From Trematomus loennbergii (lineage: Eukaryota; Chordata; Actinopteri; Perciformes; Nototheniidae): DNA of 64,000 bases. The stretch is taken from contig JAAOOA010000127.1 in the NCBI GenBank assembly GCA_012861695.1, positions 19,924,255 to 19,988,254 of the forward strand, written 5' to 3'. A model generated the notes under the pieces. That model saw only the letters and a program-made list of their open reading frames with translations. It made no database searches and was not told where the DNA came from. This document shows positions 13,906 to 27,585 of the stretch, piece by piece. The translations under genes and the position numbers were made by a program. Numbering within the stretch: the stretch's first letter is position 1; each line of letters opens with the position of its first letter.

Positions 13906-14103
13906 GTGTTGAAAACTAGCTCATTTTGCAAAAATAACACCCCAGACAATGACAATGTTGTGGACAGAGATACATTTGACAGCGTTCACATTGGCTCAGA
14001 TTCTCAGCCATATTTGTTTGCGCCAGACTGTATGGCTGAAGAAGTCAGAGACAGACTGAGGCTGAGGCAAGAGGCTTCAGGCAATGCTTTCTGGTACCCG
14101 TAA
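13906..14103 (+). pseudogene. Possible isolated exon relic, PYLF-type N-terminal fragment
   Basis: An open stretch ends in a blocklet reading QPYLFAPDCMAEEVRDRL then GNAFWYP. This resembles the PYxFEP...EEVxDRL start of a dispersed family of fish proteins with a Cys-rich C-terminus (the type related to the P2X7 intracellular domain), from memory only. A possible splice donor (CCC|GTAAGA) follows at about 14099. No continuation exon was found nearby. It could be a chance frame. Confidence 0.2.
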
Positions 14104-16191
14104 GAGAACTCTTTATTCAATATTACACACACTAAGGATTATAATGCTTCAATTGGCTGTATTTACCATTAGCCCTGTTTGGACATCCACATAGATGGCG
14201 GATACATTTCCCTTTAAGGTTAACTTTCTGGCTTTTTCAGGAGGATTTTGACCTTATCTCATGGTCCTCATCAACCTGGTTTCTAAGCTTTTTTCCCCGG
14301 AGCTTTCAAAAACTCCCACTGGGCAAAAACATTCTCTGATGAAGACCATGAAATGTGGTTAAAAGCTTTAGAAATGGTTTAGGAGTGGATCTTGAGTTAA
14401 GATCAACTGCTTTAACTCAAATCTGGATAAAGTATACCCCCTTTTACCAAAGGTAAAAGTGTGATTTATGAAGAAATACCATTCTTAAAATAATGTTATT
14501 TGGTTATATTTATCCATGTGTTCATCGCATTAATGTTGCAGCCGATACAGGTGGAGCTTATCATAACTTTAAATACTTTTGGTGACAATAAATTATATGA
14601 TATTGTCATAAACTATGACAATATAATATAATTTATGATTTGTATATATTATTATTATATATATTTTGTATTGAAGTGAAGTAACTTGTAACTTATACTA
14701 TCAGTTGAATGTAGTAGGGTTAAAGGTCAAATTGAACCTCCAAAATGTAGTGGACTAGAAGTACAAAGTACCTCAAAATGGTAGTTAAGTAAAACACTTG
14801 GTGTAAATGCACTTGCTTTCCAGCACTGCTCAGCCAGCCATATGTACTCAGACATGCACTCATGCTCACTTTTGAAGCACTGGGCATTTAAAAAATCACA
14901 GTTCAGGGTAATTATTTCCACGACATGTTTCTGCCAGCAGTAGTCACTGTGCAGAGTGAACTGTGACATATGACTGAGCTCATGACATTGAATGCACTCT
15001 TTAAATAGCCAGGACTTTGTGTATAAGTAAGAGGGCCTTAAATTACTTTTTAATACAGTGAGCACATCCAGGAGGTGCAGGTGTTCTGTGTCACTGTTAC
15101 CAGACAGAGTTCAGAGCAATGCAGCAATGTAACACTGCAAAAGGACCTCTTCTTTAGTATAGGTTTAAGATGTATATGTTATTCCAAATTACATTCTTAC
15201 TTTTAAAACATATCAAATAATGTATAATACTTACAAAAACAATGTCCAGTGGCCACTATGGTTTAATCCAACGACAGGGATGTCCTTCTAGACTGCAGCA
15301 GAACATTATAAATCTGTAAAGATAACAAAATGGGATATTAGCAACGCAATAGTAAAAAGGAGTTACTAAGTTTGGAGGTTTTGTAAGTTTGGGTTGCTTA
15401 CATTTGCACATTGAAGTGTTCAGAAGTGGTTATACAAAATAGACTCCTTGTAACACTAACAGAAACAGCTGCTGTTGATGCTTTGACTCCATTAGCAAGC
15501 CTCTCTGCTGACATACCAGTGGACTCATGTCATAATGCAAGAGAAAAGATGACCTCAAATACGTTTATATGGCGTCTGTTCAGTGTTACACAGCAAGAAA
15601 GAATTGTTTTGCAAGGCTGTTTTATTTTTCAAAAATATTTTGATGGGAGTAAGACCTCAAGAACAACAACACATTTTCCTCAAACACAGTTTTGGTCTTA
15701 ATGTTCATATTTTCCTTGAATAAACACAAATGCATCTGCATACAATTCAAAAGTACATGTATAATTGTTTTAAATGGGTACATAATGATACACAGTTGCC
15801 CTTTCAAATACACATCCATATTTTGATACAGATTTCAAAGTTGTGCTATTGATTGTCTGCCAGTGTTTATTTTTCTCTTTTTTTCTTCTCCACTGGCAGA
15901 CTTTACAGGAGGACATTTTGTATAACTATTATCCTCTTGAAGAGCAAGCAATTAACACTGAACAGTTCATTCGTAAAGAGAGGACAGGGGGAAAGCACCA
16001 GAGGAACTGAAATCGTCTTCAGCCAAATGTCTCCTCTTTTTATTTTCATGTGAGCGAGAGTCCTGTGCTTTCTCTGTGCCAAGCTGTGCGAAGGCTTTCC
16101 TGCTCTGAGTCCCTGTGTGTAACTGTCTGTGGAGCAGGGCTCGTCACGGCTTCAGGATGAGACAGGTGTCTGTTAGATGTGCGTCGGCCTG

Positions 16192-17708
<1,517 letters not shown>

Positions 17709-19367
17709 GTTCCATACGTATCTCGCCTCGGTACCGTGATAGATCCACGGGACAGCAGGGCTCCGCTCCTGGCTGCTGCTGCTGCTGCTGCTGTCACTAT
17801 ACTAGTTGAGGTGGGGAGCAATTTCAGCAATACATGGAAATCTGAAATTCCGATGAATCCCCGAAGCCATCATTCCTCAAATGTGTCAACTGATGACGAA
17901 ATAAGCCACATTCCGATGCGGGGGATAAATAAATATGGGCCTCGATGAGCTATTTTGGTTGTCTCCTCTCTGCCTCTGAACTCAGTCTAGCCTAGATACT
18001 GGTCAGTCCAATATTTCCTCCCAGTAGATGGAGCCAGAGCAAATGTTTGAAAGCACAAAAAGCCCCAGAGCTGCACTTACAGTGGAGCATGATCTGAGAG
18101 GATGGCTGAAGTTTGACACAGTCACTACAGGAAGTACCCACCCTCAGCTCAAGCTTCATGTTGTATCAACTCGGCTGCTGTTGTCTAAAATGTTCAGTTA
18201 TGAAACATTTGAAGACAGTCCAAATGAAACCAAACACTGGGCCTCATTGTCCTCTGTCTGGTAAACAGGAAACAGTTTCATCACATCCAGCAGATTTCCT
18301 CTGGTAGCTTTCCATCCCAACAAGGCAAAACATATCAAACAATAGAATATCATTTTTTATCATTGTTTGATTTGACATAAAGTATATTTCTTTGTAAAGC
18401 CTTAAAAAGTAGTCGTCTAGTATCTATTAAATACAATCATAAAGTATTACTTTTAAGATCATAATGTCTAACATCTAGCAGGGATATTACAACACAAAGA
18501 AAGGACACAGTGGCTCCGGACATTTCAGTCATGTTTCACTGGTTTCATTCTCATGGTCAATACTTCCTCAATTTAAACCATAATGCCAAACTAAAAGAGG
18601 AACAAGCTCAAATCCAAACTTTATTTTTGGTTTCAGCTCCTATGTGCAGTAGCTCTCATGTGCTACATGAGTAAACTTGGCAGGGGATTAGTTGTGATTA
18701 ATATTAAGAAAAAAAGCAAATCATATTTTCCTGTACCGCAAGTGTAAGAAAGCCTGATTTGTGTTAAATTAAATAACAATTTAAATGTGTTAAGGTTTTT
18801 CTAAGGTCACATCACTGCATCCTGACAAAGGGGGAAGTTGAGGCATACAGGGCACACCATTGAGTATGTGTGATAACAAGAAACGTCTATTTTAACAGCG
18901 TGACTGTTTGCACAATCATTTTTGGATAGTTTATATATGCCTATAGTATTTTTGTACAGTTAAGTGAAAACATAATGCTTAAACTACACAATACCTGCTG
19001 CTATAACCATTTCTCTGTAATGACAAAGTGTTTAAATAATTGAAGATCAACTGTAACCGCCTATAATCTACTCTCAAAAAAGAGGAATCATTGTGAGCCC
19101 TTGCACAAATACCTCTTTTATAATGCAGGAAATGCATGTACGTATGATTGGCTAGATGACATTCGGCCATCAGGAACTATCTGATCATATGAATTAGACA
19201 ATTGGTTGATATGAACGCAGACTGTGTAGGGTCCAGCTTGTTTCTCACTTTCAGTTCCCTTTTGTCTGGTGAAGCCATTGACGTCGCGTGTTTCGGTGAA
19301 GCAATAGGAAAAAGTTAACGTTCATTACAAACTTTAAGAACCAAGACTCTCATGCTGTCTTGTTTAC
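17709..19367. other. Region between tmem178b and spi1 starts
   Basis: The two genes are divergent. Near tmem178b the sequence is GC-richer and carries a CTG repeat (seven units, about 17773-17793), which would be CAG in the tmem178b leader. The remainder is AT-rich with no gene. The spi1 promoter lies at the right end. Confidence 0.55.
19249..19258 (-). promoter_or_regulatory. ETS-IRF composite element (EICE-type) upstream of spi1
   Basis: The minus strand reads GGAACTGAAA, an exact match to the GGAANNGAAA composite element bound by PU.1 with IRF4/IRF8. It continues into GTGAGAAAC, which extends the IRF half. It sits about 110 bases before the first spi1 codon. PU.1 genes are known to be autoregulated, so this is a plausible control site, but a 10-base match alone is weak proof. 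Confidence 0.4.
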
Positions 19368-21645
19368 ATGATGGAGGGATATGTCATATCATCTGTAAGT
19401 GCTGCTGCTTCATTGTTAATTGGCTTGTCTTTGATTATAGTTTGTGAAATGTAGGATATGTTTCCATTTGTTCTACTGTTTTTGGGTTAACATGGCTAGT
19501 AATCAAGTAATTCAAGTGACCAAAGTGTGGCATTGAATTTAGTTGATTGATTAACATGAAGGCTTTGTTTGTGAGTTTTGTTTGTGTGTAATGCGGACGT
19601 ATATTTATTTTTGCTGTGAAAATTATAATTGTTGCTGCGAAATTATCTCCTAGCAGTACTTGCCCTCATGTGGACTTATATATTTCCCTTGGGGACCTCT
19701 GTTCGGCTTCTTTATTCTATTAATGTTCTTGTCTTTATGTTGAGAATAATAACGATCAAGCCATGTCAATTCTAGTGCATCAGCTAATTGAAATATTTTT
19801 TCTTAATTTTGCCAGTACAAAGAGACTCAAACAAAATCAACTTTTTCTCCAATAAAAGGTGTCAGAGGGAATCATTCCAAATGAACCAGAGAGTTATCGC
19901 CCCCCTACAGAGCTGTACCCCTACCTCACTAATGTGGGGGAGATATATGAAGGTGAGATGATTGGTTTCAGCAGTAGCAAAAATCATCACACTACTGAGT
20001 GCCTTACCTTCAGTCACTTTTCAGACCACAGATGGACTTTCCACACGGAGCGTGTCCACCCGGCAGACTTTGAGAATTCTCCGGTGAATCACCTCATAGA
20101 GCTTCAGTCCGTGTCTCCTCAGCAGCTGGTGCAGCCGTACCGCTTCAGCAGCGAGTCGCTGCCCCTTCACCTGGACCCGCCACTCGTTCCTCTCTCTGTG
20201 TCACCACAGGTGAGTTCATGTGTAGAAATGAGAGGAAACTACTGTGAAAAGACTAAATCTTTACATATGTGACTTTTGAAATGATAAGAAGAGGTTCAGT
20301 AAATTAAAGAATGTATTCAATAATCTTATTATAAACAGTAGCATTAATTTTTTCACTGAGGTAGCAATATGTCTGTCAAGTGTTCAAATGAAGCCACTGA
20401 TTATTCATTCAGTCCATAACATGTCAGAACAATTTGGAAAATGTCTCGGATTATTTTTCAAAAAGCCCAAGTTGACTCATTCAAACTGCTGGATTTATCC
20501 AGCCAACTGTCTAAACCACAATATATACGTTGACTAGGAAAAAAGACACAGAGAAATCAGCAAGCATGCACAAATAAAAGCTGAAACCAGGGAATTTTTG
20601 TTTCACAGACAAAAAAAACACTCCTTTCGTAACATTTTTGCTGATACTTTACATAAAAGTGTTGAATATGCTCCAGAATAAATTACTAGGTAAATCAGAG
20701 AGGGTTCTTTGGACTGAATCTATTGCTGCAACCATAATAACAACATATATTTTAGGAAAAACTCTTGAAGAAATCGACATGGATTTAGATAATACATAAA
20801 AGCACTTTTATCTTTCCAAATACAGTGCATGATTTTGACAGTCTGGAATATTTTCGCTTAAATGTCGTCTACATCACATGGTCTTACAGAGCATTGAATT
20901 CTATTTTGGCAGACTTACTTCCTCTTTTAGTACAATGGTGTAAAATGTCAGACGTTGGGCGATTGCAAAACAAAATAAATGTGCAGCTCTATCACTCCTC
21001 TGTGTAAACTTCAAACTATGACATGCTTTACATTTCTCCCAAAGATCCCATATTACACCCCATCCATGTGCTACCAGTACCAGGCATCTGCCTCTCCTGG
21101 ACGTTACTACTCAGAAGAGGAACAGAGAGGAGTCAGCCCTCCGTTCGAAGTATCAGAAGGAGAGGATGAACGAGAAGAACACAAACACTCCTTCAGGAGG
21201 GACACTAGTGAGTATTTCCAAGGCTTATGACATCAAGTCCTAATGTCCTGAAATCACACATACACATAAAACCTGGGGAACCTGATGAATGCCGGACAAA
21301 AGTGTGTAAACAACTTTTATATTTTCCAACACAGGCAACAAGAAGAAAATCCGCTTGTACCAGTTCCTCCTGGACCTGCTAAGAAAAGGTGACATGAGTG
21401 ACAGTATCTGGTGGGTGGACCAGGACAAGGGCATCTTTCAGTTCTCCACAAAACACAAAGAAGTCCTGGCCAGCCACTGGGGTACTCAGAAAGGAAATCG
21501 CAAAAAAATGACCTATCAAAAAATGGCTCGAGCTCTGAGGAACTATGGTAAATCTGGAGAGATTAAGAAAGTAAAGAAGAAGCTAACCTACCAGTTCAGT
21601 GAGGATGTGTTGAGGAACCTCTATTTACGTCAGTATCCTCACTGA
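19368..21645 (+). CDS. spi1: ETS transcription factor Spi-1/PU.1, five coding exons
   Basis: Master regulator of myeloid and B-lymphoid transcription; nuclear DNA-binding protein. Coding exons: 19368-19394, 19859-19952, 20025-20209, 21045-21207 and 21335-21645, all GT-AG and phase-consistent, totalling 259 aa (human PU.1 is about 270). Exon 1 encodes MMEGYVISS, matching the MEGF/MEGY start of PU.1. Exons 2-3 carry the acidic activation region ([20 protein letters not shown]). Exon 4 is a PEST-like segment ([15 protein letters not shown]). Exon 5 is the complete ETS domain: [29 protein letters not shown], then [20 protein letters not shown] with the DNA-contact arginines and KKLTYQF. ETS residues fit PU.1 better than SpiB or SpiC. 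Intron 2 is only 72 bases. A polyadenylation signal lies at 22335-22340. Teleosts have two spi1 copies and I cannot tell which this is. Confidence 0.92.
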
Positions 21646-22766
21646 TCAGGGAACAAAGGCTGTCTGTCATCGCAATGAAATCTCTGAACTAGCCATGATT
21701 GCTTTTTGTCTGTTTTCAAATTTGACTTTGTTTTACTGCCTAGTTTTCTTGCCTATTTATTTTGGATGTTAGTGTATATCCTCTTTGGCAAAGCTTTTTA
21801 AGACTGTGGACCTCCAATCAGAGGAAGTTTGAAAAATAGGCCCTCTTAGTTTACTTGGATTTGCTCGATTCCTGGAGGCTAATGGGAGCATGAATATGTT
21901 ATTTGATCCGATAGAGACTCAACCATTCAGCCAAGACAGCATTATATTGTTGTCAGACTAGATCAAATACGTAAAAAAAAGGTTTGTCTTAAACTACCCC
22001 CAAAATACTGTATCTTTACTATCTCTTTAACCATATTATACACATTTAGGCTATTCTATGAGATCTTGTTTTGCTATGCAATGTAATATTTGTTCACTTC
22101 TACTCACTACTGTAAGTCCGACCTCAACCTGTTTGAAGCCCCACTGGAAGCCCTTCTCGAACTTTACAAAAAAACTCTGCTCCACAGCATTCAACTCCAT
22201 AAACTTCCATATTACAGACTCAGAGTTGGGCCGTGTAAATTATTCTGTTAAAAGAGAATTCAACTTTATGGACAGCTAAAAAAAACACAAATATTACAAA
22301 TGTTTTATATGATATTTTGTTATAAATGTGTGTAAATAAATACTATGTTCTATTCTTATTCTGTCAAATTACTCAACTGAATCTAGGGTTAAAACCGTGG
22401 GTCAAACCAGCACACGTCCTAGCCACATCCTACAAGTCCTTATCATACATCCATGGTCCTAGCCCTCAGTAGATGTGTTTATGTTTTAGAGTTGCAACAG
22501 TTGTGTCACTTATCAATTAGTCCATTGATAGAAAAATAATCGACAATAATCAAATTAGATGTTCAAGTAATTTTTCATGCAAAAGAAAGATTTAGCCTGA
22601 TAGGAAACATGGGTACAAATTAATATCTTGTTGTTTTTAAGTCTTGTTAAAATTGGAGAGCAACATACAGATGCAATCATGTAGAATATACAGTAGGCTA
22701 CACTTCTTTTGATATATATACTATTAATGAGTCATGAATGATGATAAGACAAACAGACAGTGGCGA
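21646..22766. other. spi1 3' UTR and flanking AT-rich DNA
   Basis: The spi1 3' UTR runs to roughly 22350, where AATAAA is followed by a T-rich stretch. Beyond it is AT-rich DNA with no gene. Confidence 0.6.
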
Positions 22767-22809
22767 CTGCTGACACTAGGTGGGGCACAGCCCCACCTAG
22801 TGTCAGCAG
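22767..22809. repeat. Perfect 20-bp inverted repeat with 3-base loop
   Basis: The arm CTGCTGACACTAGGTGGGGC at 22767-22786 is followed by ACA and then its exact reverse complement at 22790-22809. Perfect arms of this length and GC content in AT-rich surroundings suggest a recent origin or a fold-back element end. Confidence 0.9.
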
Positions 22810-23304
22810 AAAGTCATTCAAATAATAATTTTAAAAAAATGCAAATAAATGCAAAACAAATACATCTTAAAATATATTTTAAGATCCTGTTTAATCATCT
22901 GATTTGTCTGTACATTGCTGATTTAATCTGTGTTCTTCTAATTAGTGTCCACAGTGTGCCTATTGAGCCGTTTTGAGTGACGTGGGTCAAGCCCCGATCT
23001 AGCCCCTCTCTCTCACTGTCTAAGTGAATGGGTGCTGTAAAAACGACACTGCGCATGCTCAGAGTATTTTTCTATTCAATAAAGGCTTCTCAATTCTCTA
23101 ATTTCCCCTCCTCGACTCCTCGGTCCTCCGGTAGTGACCCGGAAATGGATTTCAACGCGCCATGAAGGACATCTCATTTCTCTAAATGCACATCGAGGAC
23201 CGAGCATCAAGCATCGAGGAGGCTCTCTGGAGGAGCTATAATCGAGGATACACTGATGGTTCCTCAACGGCTCCTCCGCTCGCATCTCCTGTGGGCGGGA
23301 CTAA

Positions 23305-24031
23305 TGGCGCATGTCCATTGCAGGGCCTCGCTCTGCTTAGTACGGTATAGTTAGGCCTTGTTAGGACTGGCTCACTTTATGCTGCGTTTCCATTACAGTT
23401 AGTAGCTGGTGCAGTAACTATAGTAACGCAGTGTAGGCGTGACGTCATCTTCAATGCGAACCACAGAAAAACAACATCAGCCGTTAGCTGTTAGCACTCA
23501 GAGCTCACAGCTCCTCATATCTGTTCAGAAACTAGACAAAAGTTAAACAAGTACAAACCACAGACTGTCTGTGTCATGGCGAATACAGACGCTGCTTATT
23601 TATGTCTGTATAGGCCGTTGTTGTGAGTGTGGACGGTCGGAGCATATACTGCGTTAGCTTAGCCGATCTCCATTTAGAAAACACGCATTTTTTTTTTCCG
23701 CCTTTTTCTCACAGCATTAATTAATGGTTTTTACTAACCGGTATCAGTATGTTGTTACTTCGGCATCATTTTGAAATGTGTATTACAATTAAATCACGGT
23801 CAAATATGTTCATTTTGTTGTAGTTGTAGCCCCCTTGCCAGCGATTCTCTCTCTAGTTTAGCATACTCAGCCCGACTCAGCCTGGTTGTTGGCCCGCTAA
23901 GAACCTCGATTTTATGGGGCCAGAAAAACTGTGAAATAGTACCCACTAGCCGGTACTACGCCAAGTGGAAACGCAACCAAAAACGGGCTGTGCACGGCAC
24001 GCTTAAACCGCGCTGTAGTGGAAATGCGCCA
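23305..24031 (+). mobile_element. Harbinger-like MITE, copy 1
   Basis: Non-autonomous element whose inverted ends read TGGCGCATKTCCAYTRCAG at the left and end ...CTGTAGTGGAAATGCGCCA at the right. It lies between TAA and TTA, the 3-bp TWA target typical of PIF/Harbinger. The same ~730-base sequence recurs at 47294-48045 (opposite strand) and 54525-55283. Internal landmark GTCATGGCGAATACAG is shared by copies 1 and 3 and nearly by copy 2. No transposase is encoded, so the superfamily call rests on ends and target site. Confidence 0.7.
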
Positions 24032-24168
24032 TTAGTTGTTCGTGCCCCTCCACTTTTGTACATATAAAAACGCCACTGCAAACAGAATAGCAGCATTCAA
24101 CCAGAGATGTGTGTGCCAGATAGATAAAGACATTTAAATTCATTTGCAGGCAGATGGCCTGTTGAGAC

Positions 24169-27100
24169 TTAAGGCACGGACACACCAGGCCGATTATCGG
24201 TGTCGGTGGGCGTCAGGCCGACGATGAGCGTTTTCAGCCGTGCCGACGCCTTTTCGGCCGAAAACCCGCCGAATCGGCGGGCAGTCGGTCAAAGGCAGTA
24301 GGCAAAAGAAATCACTCTGATTGGCTGTTCAGCTAGCGAATCAGTGCATGAGAAGCGAAACGGAAGTGAGGGACCCAAACAAACTATTACGGAGCGTCCA
24401 CACAGCAGCGTTAAAAAAATCTTGGAGGTGGGTGTATTTGAAGCTTGGGGATTTTTGCGAGCAACGCGACCAACAACCAATCACATGAATCTCCCACCCC
24501 CGACATACAAAGCAAAAAACCTGGATATAAACTGGATATAAACTCCCCAAACAGGTGAAAACCTACCACTGTCTCTGCCACCTCCCTCCATGCCTGGCTC
24601 CTCCGGTTTGTATCCCGGTAGGTAAATAGGGACTGGTATTAAAGCACCGGGTGATTCCCTACCGCTAATTTCTCCTCCATTTTTTGGAATATGAGGAAAT
24701 GAACTGCGGTATGTCACTCCCAGCTTACACGCAGTTTGATTGGCTAGCGCTTGAACTGTCAGATTTGCATTAACGGGATTTGATTGGCTGACGCTTCCAC
24801 CTCAGCTTCAAAAGTTGAACATTGCTCAACTTTGAATCCTGAACATCCTGAAAATCTCCGCTCTGCTTCCCACAATGCAGTTCGGCGAAAAGTGAGGCAA
24901 AGTGACGTCACCCCATTCAAAGTGAATGGGCAGAAGCGTTAGAAGATTTTTTTAACGCTGCTGTGTAGACGCTCCATTAAGAAGGCAAATCTGAGATTTC
25001 ATTTAACTCCAGCTCTCGACACAGGTTCGGGAAAGCCCCATGAGCTTCTCGTTGTAGAGTGAAAATGGAACGCACACGCTATTTGTTGTTTGTTTATATC
25101 ACGCAGTCTGTTCTTCTTCTCTCGGTTATCACGCAGTCTGTCTTCTGGTTGTTGCCTCTTTTGAATGACGAATACAAACTACCGCCGCCTGCTGGTAAGG
25201 AGAGTTATTGCCACTCACGCATGCACAGTTCGTACGTGCTTCTTGGCCGTTGGCTGAAGTCTTTGCGCCACCCATGGGCCGATGAAGGCGTGGGCGATGC
25301 CCAAAGCTGTTGCCGAGGCGAGGGAAGAGGCCAGACAGGGTCCCGAAACGTGCCACGTGATGAAAGCATGGGCGACGTCCGAAACTGTTGAGGCGAGACG
25401 GGGTCCAGAAGTGCTTACTACTTGTAAACAGTGCACTACACTGTTTCCAAGTAGTTCCAGGCAGCAAACATCCACTGATAAACTGCGATGTTAACAACCT
25501 CATGATAACCTCATATATTTTTAACTTAGGATCGTATACATTACATGTTACTTGTTAGACGCTTTTATCCAAAGCGACTTACATATGCAATACTGTGGAC
25601 ATACCTGTGTTTAGTCTAGAAAAAGGTAAATGTGTGTTTATTATAAAGTTGTGTATATTTACAGACTGTTGCAAAAACTAAGAAGCTTATAAACATCAGG
25701 TTCAAAACACAATTAAAGATGTTTGGAGTTTTATTTTAGTTCTTAATTTACATTTTTTTGTCTAAGAGATGCTGATTTGAAACCGTTGTTACATACAGTT
25801 ACGGCATTTCCTGTTTCTGCCGGAGAGAGGGAGTTTGTCCCAAAGCTTGCCGCTGTATTTACTCCCTCCATCTGACAGGAGGGAGCCTCGTTGAGCTGCG
25901 AGTGTAACTCCACAGAGTTCACTACGTCAAGGAGGGGGAGTGTGTAGGGGTAGGGTGTAGGGGGCGGTTTTGGGATTGGGCCTAAAGGCCGCTACACACC
26001 CACCTGAGACCAAAGAACGCGTACCGAAGGCGTCCCGACTTTTACGTCAGCTTCGTCGCCTGTGTCGGCTGCGTCGGCTACGCCGCCCGCCTACGAACAC
26101 ACCGCAAATACTTCAGTCGACGAGTGGCAAGAACTGTCCTTACCAGCAGGCAGCGGTAGTGTGTATTCGTCATTCAAAAGAGGCAACAACCGGAAGACAG
26201 ACTGCCTTTTATACACCAAGAGAAGAAGAACAGACTGAGTGATATAAACAAACAAACAAAACGGGTGTTTCTCAATCATTCATCAATCGCGAGTACGCTT
26301 GCTTGGTAGCACATGTCTGCCGAGCATCTTGCTTCAGAAGCGAGTCAAGAATACTTCCTGGCATTCGGAAAACGAAGAGTGGAACACGCTAGCAAGTGTG
26401 CAGGTGTGCGTCATATGAGAGGCCCCGCCTTACATCTTCCGACACAGATTTGGGGAAATTGGTCCGTGCGCAAAGCATTGTGGGATTTTAAGACCGCGGA
26501 GTCTACTCATGTGCAGCCTCGATATTTCTCCAAACGGAGTACGCCGGGCTCGGTAGATTTCCAAGTATGCTGGAGATTGGAACAGTACTTCGGCGGCACT
26601 CGATGACGTAGTATGCTTGAAATAGTGGCTCTGAAGCAGCTTTACTCGCGATTGAGAAACACCCAGCGTCTGGCCAGGTGGTTTACTCCATTGTGGCAGA
26701 TGAGGCATTTCCCCTGAAGGAGCACCTGATGAAGCCCTATCCGAACCGCAGGCTAGCTGTAGAGCAACGCATCTTCAACTACAGGCTGTCGCGGGCTCGG
26801 AGGGTGGTAGAAAATGCCTTTGGCATCCTAGCCAACCGTTTTCGGGTCTTTCTCACTGAACTATGCCAATATTTTAACGGTGTCGGTGCAGTGCCTTTTC
26901 AGTGGGATAAGATATAGCAAATATGTCTAAAGAACTGTACAATGTCAACAATCGACTACAATACGATAAAAATAGTGTGCAATACAATAAAAAAAGAGTT
27001 TGCCAAATATGTCTAATGCTGTGTTATCAATGGCTGTAGTATCAAGGTACGAAATAAAGTTTTGTATTGCCTATCCTGCTATTTGTGTTTATTCTTTTAA

Positions 27101-27521
27101 TCACACAGCGTTAATAAAAAATAAAAAATGCCTACATAACTGCCAGTAGCAGCCGCACATTATTATTGGTTTAACTACTAACAGTATATTTTTAACACAT
27201 TTTAAAATGACCATCTTGAACAGCTACAACGTTAAAATACTTCTAGGCAGATTGTGGAGGATAATGGGAGAAAGAATAGAGGGGCAGACAGAAACACTAT
27301 CTGAATAATGGCCACTTCTCGCAAAATGTACATGACTTTCCCGACGCCTCCCGCACATGTTGAATCGGCCGCGGGAGGCGTCCGGAGGTGTGAAAAGGTG
27401 CCGTAAAGAGACGACGGTGCGGGACACAAACCTGAGTAGGGCGCCGCGAATGCCCGACTGCCTCTGACGGCCTCTGACGGCCTCTGACTCCCAAAATCGG
27501 ACTGGTGTGTCCGGGCCTTAA
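24169..27521. mobile_element. PIF/Harbinger element with decayed transposase
   Basis: A 3.35-kb element with imperfect terminal inverted repeats: TTAAGGCACGGACACACCAG at the left, and at the right the complement of TTAAGGCCCGGACACACCAG. A 3-bp direct repeat GAC flanks both sides (24166-24168 and 27522-27524). It contains a HARBI1-like transposase fragment (26678-26917), an inverted pair of ~120-base segments (25078-25200 and 26110-26256), and non-coding DNA. The transposase fragment plus 3-bp duplication supports Harbinger, though GAC is not the usual TWA target. Confidence 0.7.
26678..26917 (+). pseudogene. HARBI1-like DDE transposase, C-terminal fragment
   Basis: The translation reads [17 protein letters not shown] then [20 protein letters not shown] and [10 protein letters not shown]. 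This is the C-terminal part of the DDE_4/HARBI1 nuclease. It includes the second catalytic Asp (in ADEAFPL) and the catalytic Glu (in VVENAFG). The N-terminal half with the first Asp is missing, and the frame continues into unrelated residues before a stop. It is a relic and cannot encode an active transposase. Confidence 0.85.
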
Positions 27522-27585
27522 GACACGAGGATAGGAGTCGAGGATAGGAGTCGAGGAGGGGAAATTAGTGAAATGAGAAAGGCCC

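Larger units (their letters stand above)
11666..16191. other. fibin 3' UTR and fibin-tmem178b intergenic region
   Basis: The first ~540 bases are probably fibin 3' UTR. The rest is AT-rich and gene-poor. It contains a TCAAA pentanucleotide run and an 18-bp palindrome near 12270, an AT-rich hairpin at 14590-14634, and a short possible exon relic at 13906-14103. The right end includes the tmem178b 3' UTR, with an AATAAA on the minus strand at 16039-16044. Confidence 0.5.
23085..27585. mobile_element. Outer transposon shell of nested island
   Basis: Inverted terminal sequences flank a 4.5-kb block. The left end contains CTAATTTCCCCTCCTCGACT at about 23098. The right end (about 27550-27580) contains its complement, GTCGAGGAGGGGAAATTAGT. 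Inside lie two other elements, 23305-24031 and 24169-27521. The shell has no coding capacity of its own that I recognise. The superfamily is not clear and the exact ends are approximate. Confidence 0.55.
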
